DNA of 64,000 bases, from positions 1-64,000 of the forward strand of contig JACKPZ010000007.1 in the NCBI GenBank assembly GCA_024233135.1, in the 5' to 3' direction. The stretch comes from Akkermansiaceae bacterium (GTDB lineage Bacteria > Verrucomicrobiota > Verrucomicrobiia > Verrucomicrobiales > Akkermansiaceae). A program made the translations under genes and the position numbers. Numbering within the stretch: position 1 is the stretch's first letter; every line of letters starts with the position of its first letter. Positions 1 to 8,894 of this stretch are shown here, piece by piece. Below the pieces are notes generated by a model. It searched no databases. It saw nothing but the letters and a program-made list of their open reading frames with translations, and was not told the DNA's origin.

Positions 1-1
1 T

Positions 2-1753
2 TCTGCCCTCGCGACGGTGACCATTGACGTCACTCCGGTGAACGACACCCCGATCGCGGACGGCCAGACGGACGTTCCGGTGGTGGAAGACACCGCGACC
101 GCGATCACGCTGACCGGCAGCGACGTCGACGGTGACAGCCTGACCTACACGGTGGTGGATGCTCCGACCAACGGCGCGCTGAGTGGTACGGCTCCGAACC
201 TGACCTACACCCCCGCGGCGGACTACACGGGAGCGGACAGCTTCACCTTCCTGGTGAACGACGGCACCGAAGACTCGGCGCTCGCGACGGTGACCATCGA
301 TGTGACCCCGGTGAACGACATTCCTGTGGCGAACGCTCAGCCTTCGGTTTCCGTCGATGAAAACGGCTCAGTGCCGATCACGCTGACCGGCAGCGACGTG
401 GACGGCGACAGCCTGACATTCACGGTGGTAGGAGGACCCGCACATGGCGCGCTTTCCGGAACCGCTCCCGATCTCACCTATACACCGGCGACGGACTACT
501 TCGGTCCCGACAGCTTCACCTTCGTTGCCAACGACGGAACGGTGGACTCCGCTCCTGCCGAGGTGACGATCACGGTGAATGAAGTCGCCGGCGATGGTTG
601 GGAGGAATGGTTGACCGAAAACGGAATCACCGGCGCGGGCGCCGGGGTGGATTCGGACGACGATTCGATCAGCAACGCTGTCGAATACGTCATCGGCGGA
701 AACCCCGCGGGCCAGAACGACACCGGTCTGCTCCCGACGGCTGCTACGGTGCTTGCCGATCCCGACAACGATACGAACAACTCGCCCTATCTCGTCTTCA
801 CCTATCGCCGCACGGACCGTGCGAACGATGATCCGCTGGTGACGATCGGAGTCCAGTGGTCCACATCGTTGACCGGGTCATGGAGTGCCGCGACCGATGG
901 TGTCGATGGCGTGGTGATCTTGACGGACGACAACCACTACGAAGCCGGAATCGACCGCGTGCGCGTCTACATCCCGCGCTCCCTCGCGGTGAATGGAAAA
1001 CTGTTCGCCCGGCTTGGGGTCGAGATCGATGCCTCGTCGTCAATCGTCGCGCCTCAGGCGGATGACCAATCGGTATCCGTCGATGAGGACGGATCCGTCG
1101 CGATCACGTTGACCGGGACGGATTCCAACGGCGATCCGCTCACCTATGCGGTCGTCAGCGGGCCGAGCCATGGAACTCTGACGGGCACCGCGCCGAATCT
1201 GGTTTACACTCCGGACGAGGACTACTTCGGTGCCGACAGTTTCCTGTTCACCGCCAACGACGGTGGGCTCGATTCTCCGCCGGCGACGGTGTCGATCACC
1301 GTCAATCCGCTGGAAGAGTTCGCGCAATTCATGAGCTCCTACGGCCTCACCGCCGGCCCGAACGTGGACAGCGACGGCGACACTATCCTCAACTCGGTCG
1401 AGTTCGTGATCGGAGGGAATCCGGCCAACCAGGCCAACCAGAACCTGTTGCCCTTCGTCTCCTACGTGACCGCGGATCCGGACAACAACACCGTGTTCGA
1501 CAACTATCTTCTGTTCACCTACCGGCGGACGGACGATGCGAACACGGATCCCTCCACGGATATCCGTGTTGAATGGAACGCCTACCTATCCGGACCGTGG
1601 ACGAACGCGACGGACACCCCGGGCACCGTGGTGCTCGAAACGGACGACCATTACGGAGCGGGCGTGGATCGCGTCCAGGTCTACATCCCGCGCTCGGCCT
1701 CGCCGAACGGGTTCATGTTCACCCGCTTCCGGGTCACCGTCGCGACACCCTGA
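2..1753 (+). CDS. Cadherin-like/tandem-95 repeat surface protein, C-terminal part
   Basis: The reading frame is open from base 2, so the gene begins upstream of the window; the GTG at 17 is only an internal codon. About 580 residues are visible. Repeats of about 95 residues with the signature DGDSLTYTVV...LTYTP..DYxGxDSFTF..NDG (Big_9/tandem-95 type, cadherin-like beta sandwiches) alternate near the C-terminus with two copies of a different module. That module begins with a helix and a DSDxDxIxNxVEyviGGNP segment, probably Ca-binding, and ends in VYIPRS. Such proteins are secreted or cell-surface adhesins. No terminal sorting motif is visible; the protein ends directly after the second module. 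Family assignment is firm, function only general. Confidence 0.85.
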   Translation, partial: SALATVTIDVTPVNDTPIADGQTDVPVVEDTATAITLTGSDVDGDSLTYTVVDAPTNGALSGTAPNLTYTPAADYTGADSFTFLVNDGTEDSALATVTIDVTPVNDIPVANAQPSVSVDENGSVPITLTGSDVDGDSLTFTVVGGPAHGALSGTAPDLTYTPATDYFGPDSFTFVANDGTVDSAPAEVTITVNEVAGDGWEEWLTENGITGAGAGVDSDDDSISNAVEYVIGGNPAGQNDTGLLPTAATVLADPDNDTNNSPYLVFTYRRTDRANDDPLVTIGVQWSTSLTGSWSAATDGVDGVVILTDDNHYEAGIDRVRVYIPRSLAVNGKLFARLGVEIDASSSIVAPQADDQSVSVDEDGSVAITLTGTDSNGDPLTYAVVSGPSHGTLTGTAPNLVYTPDEDYFGADSFLFTANDGGLDSPPATVSITVNPLEEFAQFMSSYGLTAGPNVDSDGDTILNSVEFVIGGNPANQANQNLLPFVSYVTADPDNNTVFDNYLLFTYRRTDDANTDPSTDIRVEWNAYLSGPWTNATDTPGTVVLETDDHYGAGVDRVQVYIPRSASPNGFMFTRFRVTVATP

Positions 1754-1832
1754 TCCCGGAGTCATTCGTGATTATTCTCCGGTTCCGCGACGGATCGGTC
1801 TTCGGCCGCCGCGGAATCCAGTATCGGAACGC

Positions 1833-2603
1833 ATGCAACTTCCCCCACCGAAACCTCCGGGCCGGCATCACCGGCGCTGGAAGCTCTTCTGGCTGAAACG
1901 CTCGGGCACGACGGGTTTCGGACGGGTCGCCGCGTGGTTCGCTTGTCTCGGAACCCAGCCGTATCACCGCCGGAGCCATCTGGCCGCACTCACGCAGCAG
2001 GGTTTCGTCGCGCCGAGCGCCTCCATCGCCCACCCGGACATCCATCTCGGGAAACATGTCTATATTGGCGACAGGGCGATCGTTTCCGGCGCGGTGGATG
2101 GCGGCTCGATCGAGCTTCGCGACCACGTCCATCTCTATGGCGATTTGTTCATGGGCACCGGGAAGGGCGGTTCGATCCGCATCGATGAGCGCACCCATGT
2201 GCAACCGGGTTGTCACATCCATGCATACGTTGCGGACATCCGCATCGGCAGTGGAGTGGAAATCGCCGCCGGTTGTGCGTTCTACAGCTATGACCACGGC
2301 ATGGTGCCGGGCGAGCCGATCATGAGTCAGCCGCTCGTGAGCAAGGGACCGATCATCGTCGGCGACGACGTGTGGCTCGGACATGGCGTCACGGTGCTGC
2401 AGAATGTGACCATCGGCCGCGGCGCGGTGATCGCTGCCGGCGCGGTCGTTGTTCACGACATTCCCGCGAACGCGATCGCCGCGGGGATTCCCGCGAAGGT
2501 GATCAAGTTCCGCGACGGCAGCCGGCCGGGCGCCGATGTCGTGCCAAAGTCACCGGGATCCACTCCCGAACGTTTCCAGAAGTTCCTCACCCCCACACCC
2601 TGA
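1833..2603 (+). CDS. Hexapeptide-repeat acyltransferase (LbH, WbbJ/maltose O-acetyltransferase-like)
   Basis: 256 residues from ATG 1833. The frame is open upstream, but the earlier part overlaps the surface-protein gene and has no protein character. Isoleucine-rich hexapeptide repeats run from about residue 70 to 225, with the family ending GDDVWLGHGVTVLQNVTIGR then GAVVVHDIPANAIAAGIPAKVI. This is a left-handed beta-helix acyl-CoA/acetyl-CoA dependent transferase, expected to form a trimer and to O- or N-acetylate a sugar. It sits just upstream of CDP-sugar genes, which supports a role in decorating surface polysaccharide. The acceptor cannot be predicted. Confidence 0.85.
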   Translation: MQLPPPKPPGRHHRRWKLFWLKRSGTTGFGRVAAWFACLGTQPYHRRSHLAALTQQGFVAPSASIAHPDIHLGKHVYIGDRAIVSGAVDGGSIELRDHVHLYGDLFMGTGKGGSIRIDERTHVQPGCHIHAYVADIRIGSGVEIAAGCAFYSYDHGMVPGEPIMSQPLVSKGPIIVGDDVWLGHGVTVLQNVTIGRGAVIAAGAVVVHDIPANAIAAGIPAKVIKFRDGSRPGADVVPKSPGSTPERFQKFLTPTP

Positions 2604-2605
2604 AC

Positions 2606-3388
2606 ATGAAAGCAGTCATCCTAGCGGGCGGTTTCGGCACCCGCATCAGCGAAGAAAGCACGGTTCGGCCGAAACCCATGATCGAGATCGGCCACCGGCC
2701 GATTCTATGGCATATCATGAAGATCTATTCCCACCACGGCATCAATGACTTCGTCATCTGCTGCGGCTACAAGGGTTTCATGATCAAGGATTTCTTCGCC
2801 AACTACTACCGTCATTCCGCGGACGTCACCTACGACCTGAAGACCCGGGAAACCCTGATCCACCGCTGCGACGCCGAGCCCTGGCGCGTGACCTGCATCG
2901 ACACCGGCGAGAAATCGATGACCGGCGGCCGTCTGAAACGCGCCGCGGAATACATCGGCGACGAAACGTTCTGCCTCACCTACGGCGACGGCGTGAGCAA
3001 CATCGACATCACCGCGAGCATCGAATACCACAAGGCGCACGGCAAGCTGGCCACTCTGTCCGCGGTGCAGTCTCCCGGGCGTTATGGTGCCTTCACGCTC
3101 GCCGCGGACAGCAGCGCGGTCGTTTCCTTCCGCGAGAAGCCGAAAGGCGACGGCGCCTGGGTGAACGGCGGGTTTTTCGTGCTCGAGCCCGGTGTGATGG
3201 ACTACATCGAAGGCGATGACACGACGTGGGAGCGCGAGCCGATGGAGAACCTCGCCAAGGACGGCCAGCTCGAAGCGTGGAGGCACGACGACTTCTGGCA
3301 GTCGATGGACACGCTCCGCGACAAGATGTATCTCGAAGAGATGTGGGCCGGCGAGAATCCGCCCTGGAAGATCTGGAACGGCAGATAA
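2606..3388 (+). CDS. rfbF: Glucose-1-phosphate cytidylyltransferase
   Basis: 260 residues, the normal family length, starting 2 bp after the stop of the acetyltransferase gene. The N-terminal nucleotidyltransferase signature LAGGFGTRISEEST followed by RPKPMIEIG is complete, and CCGYKG and GDGVSNID motifs follow. The enzyme converts CTP and alpha-D-glucose 1-phosphate to CDP-glucose, the first committed step to CDP-deoxyhexoses. The next gene encodes the CDP-glucose dehydratase, giving the usual rfbF-rfbG pair (ddhA-ddhB in Yersinia). Cytosolic. The assignment is secure. Confidence 0.97.
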   Translation: MKAVILAGGFGTRISEESTVRPKPMIEIGHRPILWHIMKIYSHHGINDFVICCGYKGFMIKDFFANYYRHSADVTYDLKTRETLIHRCDAEPWRVTCIDTGEKSMTGGRLKRAAEYIGDETFCLTYGDGVSNIDITASIEYHKAHGKLATLSAVQSPGRYGAFTLAADSSAVVSFREKPKGDGAWVNGGFFVLEPGVMDYIEGDDTTWEREPMENLAKDGQLEAWRHDDFWQSMDTLRDKMYLEEMWAGENPPWKIWNGR

Positions 3389-3409
3389 GGCGGGATCGAA
3401 GCAAGACGA

Positions 3410-4522
3410 ATGAACGCGGAATTCTGGAAAGGCAAACGGGTCTTCCTCACCGGCCACACCGGTTTCAAGGGCTCGTGGATGTCGCTTTGGCTGCAGAGCC
3501 TCGGCGCGGAAGTGACGGGCTTCTCGCTCGCTCCGAACACGGCGCCCTCGTTGTTCGAGGCGGCGGATGTGGCATCGGGCATGGAGTCGGTGATCGGTGA
3601 CATCCGCGATCCACAGGCGCTTGACGAGGCGATGACGAAGGCGAAGCCGTCGATCGTCATCCACATGGCCGCCCAGCCGCTCGTCCGCGAGTCGTATGCC
3701 GACCCGGTGACGACCTATTCGACGAACGTCATGGGCACCGTCCATGTGCTGGAGGCCGTTCGCAAGACGCCGGAGGTCAAGGCGGTGGTCGTGATCACCT
3801 CGGACAAATGTTATGAAAACCGCGAGTGGTTCTGGGCCTATCGCGAGGATTCGGAACTCGGTGGCGCGGATCCCTACAGCAACTCGAAGGCCTGCACCGA
3901 ACTCGTCGCCGCCGCCTACCGGAATTCGTTTTTCCACCCGGACAAACATGCCGAGCACGGCGTCGCCCTCGCCACCGCGCGGGCCGGCAACGTGATCGGG
4001 GGAGGGGACTGGGCGAAGGACCGTCTCGTCCCCGATGCCCTCGCCGCGCTTCATGCGGGTTCGCCGCTGGTGCTCCGCCACCCGCACGCCACGCGGCCTT
4101 GGCAGCATGTGCTCGAACCTTTGCACGGATACCTCGCGCTCGCCGAGGCTCTCTATCAGGACGGACCGAAACACGCCGACGCGTGGAATTTCGGCCCCTA
4201 CGAATTCAGCGACCGCACCGTCGGCTGGATTGTGGACCGCCTCTGCGAACTGTGGGGCCTTGCGATCCCGAAACAGCAGGAAACCGGTCCGGTCCCCCAT
4301 GAGGCGGGATACCTGAAAGTCGATTCGTCCAAGGCGCGCTCCGTCCTGGGCTGGGCGCCGAAACTCGATCTGGACACCACGCTCCGCTGGATCGTCGAGT
4401 GGTCGCGCACCCATGCCGATGGTGTGGACATGCGCGACAAGACGCTGCGCCAGATCCGGAAGTTCATGGAGCTTCCCCACTATGAGCCGGCATCATCCGC
4501 CGCGCTAGCCGAGATTCCCTGA
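3410..4522 (+). CDS. rfbG: CDP-glucose 4,6-dehydratase
   Basis: 370 residues. An extended short-chain dehydrogenase fold: the NAD-binding TGHTGFKGSW glycine motif at residues 14-23, HMAAQPLVRESY near 85-96, TSDKCYEN near 130 and the catalytic YxxxK pair at Y156/K160. It dehydrates CDP-glucose to CDP-4-keto-6-deoxyglucose, the branch point for 3,6-dideoxy and C-methyl sugars. It lies 21 bp after rfbF, so the two are probably cotranscribed. No rfbH (CDP-4-keto-6-deoxyglucose 3-dehydrase) is present in the window, so the classic dideoxyhexose branch is not evident here. Confidence 0.96.
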   Translation: MNAEFWKGKRVFLTGHTGFKGSWMSLWLQSLGAEVTGFSLAPNTAPSLFEAADVASGMESVIGDIRDPQALDEAMTKAKPSIVIHMAAQPLVRESYADPVTTYSTNVMGTVHVLEAVRKTPEVKAVVVITSDKCYENREWFWAYREDSELGGADPYSNSKACTELVAAAYRNSFFHPDKHAEHGVALATARAGNVIGGGDWAKDRLVPDALAALHAGSPLVLRHPHATRPWQHVLEPLHGYLALAEALYQDGPKHADAWNFGPYEFSDRTVGWIVDRLCELWGLAIPKQQETGPVPHEAGYLKVDSSKARSVLGWAPKLDLDTTLRWIVEWSRTHADGVDMRDKTLRQIRKFMELPHYEPASSAALAEIP

Positions 4523-4544
4523 TACATCTTTCCCCACCCTGAAC

Positions 4545-5789
4545 ATGCACACCCCCGAATGCCGCTTTTGCAAGACTCCGCTGAGCCACGTGCTCTGCAA
4601 CCTGCGGATGTCCCCGCTTTCCAATTCGTATGTCCCTTTCGCGGACGTGCATCTTGGCGAGAAGTTCTATCCGCTGAAAGTATGGGTCTGCGAGGACTGC
4701 AAGCTCGCGCAGCTTGAGGAGTTCGAGACTCCGGACGCGATCTTCAGCGACTACCTCTACTTCTCGAGCTTCTCGTCGAGTTGGGTCGAGCACGCCCGGA
4801 AATACTGCGAGATGATGACCGGACGTTTTGGCTTCGACTCGTCCAGCCATGTCGTCGAGATCGCTTCCAACGACGGCTATCTGCTGCAGCATTTCAAGGC
4901 CAAGGGCATTCCGGTGCTCGGCGTCGAGCCCGCTGCCAACGTCGCCAAGGTGGCGATGGACGAACGCGGGGTGCCGAGCGTGGTGAAGTTCTTTGGCGTG
5001 GAAACGGCGAAGGAACTGGTCGCGTCCGATCAAGCGGCGGACCTTCTTCTCGGAAACAACGTGCTGGCCCACGTGCCGGACATCAACGACTTCGTCGGCG
5101 GCCTCAAGATCGCTCTCAAAGAGACCGGTGTGATCACTTTCGAGTTCCCGCACCTGCTCCAGCTCATCGAGAACAACCAGTTCGACACGGTCTATCACGA
5201 ACATTTCTCGTATCTCTCGCTGCTGGCGGTGGAGCGCATCTTCAACCACCACGGGCTGTCGATCTTCGACGTTGAGGAGCTTCCCACTCACGGCGGATCG
5301 CTGCGGATCTTCGCGCGCCACGCCGAGAACGCCGCGGAGATCGTGGCGGAGACGGAACGCGTGCCCGCGATGCGGAAGAAGGAGGAGGACTTCGGGCTTT
5401 CCAACATGAGCACCTACACCGACTTCGACGAGAAGGTGAAAGAGACCAAACGCAAGTTGCTCAAGTTTCTCATCGATGCGAAGGACGCCGGCAAGACCGT
5501 CGTCGGATACGGAGCCGCTGCGAAGGGCGTGACGCTCGTCAACTACTGCGGCGTCGGCGACGACCTCATCGACTACGTGGTCGACAAGAGTCCGTACAAA
5601 CAGAACCGCTTCCTGCCGGGCGTGCGGATTCCGATCCACGCGCCGGAGAAGATCCTGGAGACGAAACCGGACTACGTTCTCATTCTGCCATGGAACCTCC
5701 GCAACGAGATCAGCGGCGAGATGGCCGCCATCCGCGAGTGGGGCGGGAAATTCGTGGTGCCGATCCCCGAGGTGACGGTGCTTGATTGA
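4545..5789 (+). CDS. SAM-dependent sugar C-methyltransferase (Zn-binding N-terminus, TylC3/TcaB9-like)
   Basis: 414 residues with the three-part layout of NDP-hexose C-methyltransferases. An N-terminal zinc-binding domain has a CRFC pair and a later CEDC pair around residues 6-60. A central Rossmann domain has the SAM motif VVEIASNDGYLL near 104-115 and GVEPAANV. The C-terminal domain has VVGYGAAAKGVTL near 320. The YHEHFSY and THGGSLR segments match the catalytic histidine/tyrosine region of the family. It probably methylates the carbon next to the keto group of CDP-4-keto-6-deoxyhexose made by rfbF-rfbG. The exact sugar and position are inference. Confidence 0.88.
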   Translation: MHTPECRFCKTPLSHVLCNLRMSPLSNSYVPFADVHLGEKFYPLKVWVCEDCKLAQLEEFETPDAIFSDYLYFSSFSSSWVEHARKYCEMMTGRFGFDSSSHVVEIASNDGYLLQHFKAKGIPVLGVEPAANVAKVAMDERGVPSVVKFFGVETAKELVASDQAADLLLGNNVLAHVPDINDFVGGLKIALKETGVITFEFPHLLQLIENNQFDTVYHEHFSYLSLLAVERIFNHHGLSIFDVEELPTHGGSLRIFARHAENAAEIVAETERVPAMRKKEEDFGLSNMSTYTDFDEKVKETKRKLLKFLIDAKDAGKTVVGYGAAAKGVTLVNYCGVGDDLIDYVVDKSPYKQNRFLPGVRIPIHAPEKILETKPDYVLILPWNLRNEISGEMAAIREWGGKFVVPIPEVTVLD

Positions 5790-5803
5790 AACTGGGTCTG
5801 CCG

Positions 5804-7105
5804 ATGATGAACCAAGAAGAGCTTTCCGCCGCGGGCGCGTCGATGATGGCGCTGGCGGAAGAGCTCTATCCGATCTGCCGCAGCATCACCGGTGACGGCG
5901 TGCGGGAAACCTTGCGCGCGCTCGCGAATCGGATTCCGCTGGAGATCCACGAGGTTCCGACGGGCACCGGGGTGTTCGACTGGAATGTCCCCGAGGAATG
6001 GAACATCCGCGAGGCGTGGATCAAGGACCCGTCCGGCCGCAAGGTGGTCGATTTCGCGGAACACAATCTGCATGTGGTCGGATATTCGGAGGGCTTCCGA
6101 GGCACGCTGCCGCTGGCGGAACTCAAGGCGCATCTTCATTCGCTGCCCGACCAACCGGATCTGATTCCCTATCGCACGAGTTATTACAAGAAGACGTGGG
6201 GTTTCTGCATGCGGCATCGCGATCTCGAAGTCCTGCCGGACGGAAACTACGAGGTCTTCATCGACGCGTCGCACACGCAGGGCTCGCTGACCTACGGCGA
6301 GTGTTTCCTGCCGGGCGATTCCGATGAGGAGGTCTTGATTTCCTGCCACGGATGCCATCCGTCGCTGGCGAACGACAACCTTGCCGGAAACGCCGTGGCG
6401 GTGACGCTTGCAGCGGAACTTGCGAAGGAGCCACGCCGCCTGTCGTATCGCTTCGTTTTCATTCCGGGCACGATCGGCTCGATCACCTGGCTCGCGTTGC
6501 ACCCTGAGGCGGCGAAAAAGATCCGCCACGGATTGGTGATCACCAACGCCGGCGACCGTGGCATGGTGAACTACAAGCGCACCCGCGATGGAAACGCGTT
6601 GGTCGACCGCGCGGTGGCGCAAGTGCTCGGCACGAGCGGCGACGACTTCGCAATCCGGGATTTCCACCCGTATGGATACGACGAACGCCAGTATGGATCA
6701 CCGGGTTTCAAGTTCCCTGTCGGAGTGATCAGCCGCTCGGTGCACGGCACGTTTCCCGAATACCACACCAGCGCGGACAACCTGGACTTCATCACACCGG
6801 AGTGCATGGCGGACACGCTCCGCAAAACGATGGACGTGCTTTCGGTACTCGAGCACAACGCGACCTATCGGAATCTGAAACCGTTCTGCGAACCGCGGCT
6901 CGGGAAATATGGACTCTACGGGTCCGGCGGAGGACAACGGAGCGGCGAGTTCAGCGAACTGGCGTTGTTGTGGGTGATGAACCAGTCCGACGGATCGCAC
7001 GACCTGCTGACGATCGCCGAGCGCTCCGGGATGTCGTTCGAGAAGATCCTGCACGCCGCGAGGTCGCTGGAAACCGCGGGGCTTCTGCGCAGGGAGGGCG
7101 CATGA
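5804..7105 (+). CDS. DUF4910 family M28-like metallopeptidase-fold protein with C-terminal winged helix
   Basis: 433 residues from ATG 5804; TTG 5786 in the same frame is possible but overlaps the methyltransferase stop. An aminopeptidase-like zinc-peptidase core is interrupted by an inserted small domain (DUF2172 region). Candidate metal ligands lie in SCHGCHPSLANDNLAG and in GTFPEYHTSADNLDF. The C-terminal 80 residues (FSELALLWVMNQSDG onward) look like the winged-helix domain typical of this family. These proteins recur in bacterial polysaccharide loci but their substrate is not known to me. It ends 5 bp from the convergent oxidoreductase gene. Confidence 0.85.
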   Translation: MMNQEELSAAGASMMALAEELYPICRSITGDGVRETLRALANRIPLEIHEVPTGTGVFDWNVPEEWNIREAWIKDPSGRKVVDFAEHNLHVVGYSEGFRGTLPLAELKAHLHSLPDQPDLIPYRTSYYKKTWGFCMRHRDLEVLPDGNYEVFIDASHTQGSLTYGECFLPGDSDEEVLISCHGCHPSLANDNLAGNAVAVTLAAELAKEPRRLSYRFVFIPGTIGSITWLALHPEAAKKIRHGLVITNAGDRGMVNYKRTRDGNALVDRAVAQVLGTSGDDFAIRDFHPYGYDERQYGSPGFKFPVGVISRSVHGTFPEYHTSADNLDFITPECMADTLRKTMDVLSVLEHNATYRNLKPFCEPRLGKYGLYGSGGGQRSGEFSELALLWVMNQSDGSHDLLTIAERSGMSFEKILHAARSLETAGLLRREGA

Positions 7106-7110
7106 CCGTG

Positions 7111-8199
7111 TCACGTCACATCGCCCAGACGGATCCAGCGGTCGTGCTCCTGCGAGTCGAGCAGCGCGGACATTGCGAGTTGCGCGGCGAGACCGTCATG
7201 GAAGTCGGCGTCGAGCTCGGCGTCGATGGCGCCCCGGTGGCAGGCGTCGACAAACGAGCGCATCATCAGGCCGAGCGCGTGCGGCACCCGGTCGTTCGCT
7301 TCCTCCGGCAGCGGCAGGTCCATCCACTCGGGGCTCGTGGGGGACGATGCCTTGAGGAAATCGACGCCACCGCGGCTGAGCGCGGCCTTGAGGGCGCCTT
7401 GTTCGCCGACGATTTCCAGATATCCGAGCTGTGCGAAGGGTGGGGTGACGCGGCTGATGAAGAACTGGCCGCGGAGTCCGTTTTCATGGCGGATCCACGC
7501 GTTGACCATATCGTCGGTCTCCACACGGACCATCTCGCCGCTGTCCTTGTCCGGTGCCTCGCGCGGCACGACGTGCGTGTAGCCAATGACCGAGTCGATC
7601 GGTCCGAGCACGTGACGGGTGATGTCGAAGAGGTGCGAGCCGAGGTCGAAGAGCATGCCCGCGCCGGCGAATTGCTTTTTTTCGCGCCAGCTCGTCCGCC
7701 AGCCGTCGGTGAGGCCGTCCCAGCGGTCGTATTGGATGCGTGCGAAGAACGGCCTGCCGATGTCGCCCGCGGCGATGCGGCGGCGGAGTTCGCGCAGTCC
7801 GTAGTTGTAGCGGAAGGTGAAGGCCACCTGGTGGACTTTTCCGCTCTCCTCGGCCGCGATGGCCATTTCGCGGGCCTCCGCGGCGTTCATCGCGAGCGGT
7901 TTTTCGCAGAAAACGTGTTTTCCATTCCGCAACGCGGCGATCGCCTGTTCGGCGTGCACCACATTGGCGCTGGCGATCGTGATGGCATCGATGTCCGGGT
8001 CCGCGCAGAGCGCATCGAAATCGTCGGTCGCGCAGGAAACCCCGTGTTTTCCGGCCAATTCGCGGGCGGCTTCGATGCGCCGGCCGTAGACGGCGGCGAC
8101 CTCGGCGTCCGGGTGGGATTGCACGCCCGGGATGTGGCAGACGTCTGCGAACGCACCGGTGCCGATTACGCCAACGCGGAGTTTTCTTCGAGCGGTCAT
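7111..8199 (-). CDS. Gfo/Idh/MocA family NAD(P)-dependent oxidoreductase
   Basis: 362 residues from ATG 8199; the longer open frame upstream lacks family similarity. The N-terminal Rossmann fold begins LRVGVIGTGAFADVCHIPG, followed by the diagnostic EKPLAMNAAEA segment (the EKP motif with the conserved lysine) and a C-terminal alpha/beta substrate domain. The family reduces or oxidises sugar hydroxyl/keto groups. It is the only minus-strand gene in the polysaccharide locus, convergent with the DUF4910 gene and divergent from rfbC. Reduction of the 4-keto group of the CDP-sugar is a reasonable guess from context, not proven by sequence. Confidence 0.9.
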   Translation of the reverse strand: MTARRKLRVGVIGTGAFADVCHIPGVQSHPDAEVAAVYGRRIEAARELAGKHGVSCATDDFDALCADPDIDAITIASANVVHAEQAIAALRNGKHVFCEKPLAMNAAEAREMAIAAEESGKVHQVAFTFRYNYGLRELRRRIAAGDIGRPFFARIQYDRWDGLTDGWRTSWREKKQFAGAGMLFDLGSHLFDITRHVLGPIDSVIGYTHVVPREAPDKDSGEMVRVETDDMVNAWIRHENGLRGQFFISRVTPPFAQLGYLEIVGEQGALKAALSRGGVDFLKASSPTSPEWMDLPLPEEANDRVPHALGLMMRSFVDACHRGAIDAELDADFHDGLAAQLAMSALLDSQEHDRWIRLGDVT

Positions 8200-8336
8200 T
8201 GTGAGAGAAAGGAGGCCGATTCGACATTCGTTGCCGGAGACGGGATCACCACGAGATTCGTAGTGACGCGCCCCGGCCGCGGAAAGAGAAAACACCCCTG
8301 GCGTGCCGCGACGCGGCCGCGATCCCCCCGAAACAC

Positions 8337-8894
8337 ATGATTTTTCACGAGACAGGACTCGCCGGCGCGTGGCTCGTCGAGCTCGAGCGCATGACCGACC
8401 CGCGCGGATTTTTCGCGCGGGCCTTCTGTGCGGACGAGTTGCGGGCCAAGGGCATCGAGTTCGACGCGGTGCAGGCGAACCTCTCGCACAGCGACCGCAA
8501 GGGGACGCTGCGCGGCATGCACTACCAAGCGCCCGAGGTGAATGAGCCAAAGTTCATCCGCTGCGTGCGCGGCGCCGTCTGGGATGTCATCATCGACATG
8601 CGTCCGGACTCACCGACCTTTCTCCAGCATTTCGGAGTCGAGCTCTCCGCGGAAAACGGCCGGGCGATCTACGTGCCCAACTCGTTCGCGCACGGAAACC
8701 AGGCGCTCACCGACGATGCGGAGTTGCTTTATCTGATGGGTGGTCCCTATGTTCGTGGATTCGAACGGGGAGTCCGCCACGATGATCCGGCCGTCGGCAT
8801 CGAGTGGCCGCTGCCGGTTACCGCGATCCACGAAAAGGACATGGAATGGCCGTTGCTCGACACGGCCGCAAGCGTCGGAACACACCATGGATGA
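8337..8894 (+). CDS. rfbC: dTDP-4-dehydrorhamnose 3,5-epimerase family protein
   Basis: 185 residues, the normal RmlC length, cupin fold. The signature GTLRGMHYQ carries the catalytic histidine at position 62, and YVPNSFAHGNQAL matches the family sequence before the active-site tyrosine/aspartate region. It epimerises C3 and/or C5 of an NDP-4-keto-6-deoxyhexose. It sits inside the CDP-sugar locus, so the substrate may be the C-methylated CDP sugar rather than dTDP-4-keto-6-deoxyglucose. The damaged rml genes downstream have their own RmlC-like gene. The stop overlaps the next start (ATGGATGA). Confidence 0.92.
   Translation: MIFHETGLAGAWLVELERMTDPRGFFARAFCADELRAKGIEFDAVQANLSHSDRKGTLRGMHYQAPEVNEPKFIRCVRGAVWDVIIDMRPDSPTFLQHFGVELSAENGRAIYVPNSFAHGNQALTDDAELLYLMGGPYVRGFERGVRHDDPAVGIEWPLPVTAIHEKDMEWPLLDTAASVGTHHG

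Noticed and set aside
2705..4480. A long open frame of 591 codons on the minus strand.
   Set aside because: It lies antisense to rfbF and rfbG, has arginine-rich composition and no family likeness; a GC-driven shadow.
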